From contig DAORKG010000005.1 of the NCBI GenBank assembly GCA_035439445.1, positions 77,796 through 141,795 of the forward strand: a stretch of DNA of 64,000 nucleotides, given 5' to 3'. The DNA is from UBA4416 sp035439445 (GTDB lineage: Bacteria > Bacteroidota > Bacteroidia > B-17B0 > Aurantibacillaceae). The stretch's first letter is position 1. Each line of letters begins with the position of its first letter. The notes below the pieces were generated by a model. That model was not told the origin of the DNA. It saw nothing but the letters and a program-made list of their open reading frames with translations, and made no database searches. The position numbers and the translations under genes were made by a program. Positions 63,941 through 64,000 of the stretch are shown in pieces.

Positions 63941-64000
63941 GGTTCTGTAGCTCAACTGGATAGAGCATCTCACTACGGATGAGAAGGTTTGGGGTTCGAA
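63941..64000 (+). tRNA. tRNA-Arg (anticodon ACG), cut by window end
   Basis: The first 60 bases are present: acceptor GGTTCTG, D-arm GCTC..GAGC, anticodon stem TCTCA/TGAGA with loop CTACGGA (anticodon ACG), T-arm TGGGG TTCGAA. The 3' side lies beyond the window. Confidence 0.93.

Overview
This 64 kb window is chromosomal DNA from a low-GC member of the Bacteroidota. The evidence is a fused lpxC-fabZ gene, several proteins with type IX secretion (T9SS) C-terminal sorting domains (both type A and the CHU_C/type B form), gliding-type GldL/GldM motifs, SpoIIE-type phosphatases on TPR or membrane sensors, a DUF4465/BtuG-like/TonB cobalamin locus, and repeated TAnnTTTG promoter boxes. I cannot place it more precisely than this phylum (Flavobacteriales-like gene content). 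Almost every gene is chromosomal housekeeping or surface biology. I see no phage, insertion sequence, CRISPR array or integrase.

Layout. 1-5.3 kb: the end of a Nat-type ABC exporter (ATPase partial at the edge, plus permease), a fused oligopeptide ABC ATPase and a DedA protein. 4.4-8.8 kb: a tight minus-strand operon of an AbiGi-like protein, a TPR-SpoIIE phosphatase, a small membrane protein and an alpha/beta hydrolase. 8.9-15 kb: rny, zapA, a very long coiled-coil protein and a divergent M23 peptidase. 15-18.6 kb: a GldL/GldM-like membrane sensor fused to a SpoIIE phosphatase, a TPR protein and pheS. 18.6-23 kb: a MORN/vWA protein, ribF, a leucine-rich-repeat protein, an RmlD-like reductase and an exonuclease. 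23-31 kb: a secreted esterase, a GDSL lipoprotein with a FadL-type porin, tRNA-Arg(TCT), a fused glycosyltransferase and a T9SS protein. 31-36 kb: trpS, lpxA, lpxC-fabZ, lpxD (lipid A synthesis) and a TrmH methyltransferase. 36-39 kb: an RluB/RsuA-type pseudouridine synthase, an ArsC-like protein and a glycosyltransferase. 39-43.6 kb: a cobalamin uptake operon under a B12 riboswitch. 43.6-49 kb: a universal stress protein, a nucleoside transporter and small secreted proteins. 49-55 kb: ftsH, rsfS, birA, thyA, frr and a redoxin. 55-62 kb: two giant adhesin-like T9SS proteins, the first broken by a frameshift and preceded by a tandem structured-RNA element. 62-64 kb: a GT9 glycosyltransferase, dapD and a partial tRNA-Arg(ACG).

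The two most unusual items are the fusion at 15028-17181 (two GldL-like membrane hairpins, a GldM-like periplasmic region, then a SpoIIE phosphatase), which looks like a gliding/T9SS-motor module recast as a signalling receptor, and the pair of about 66-nt RNA motifs at 55277-55421, which keep the same loop sequences while the stems vary with pairing preserved. Neither matches a named family that I can identify from memory.
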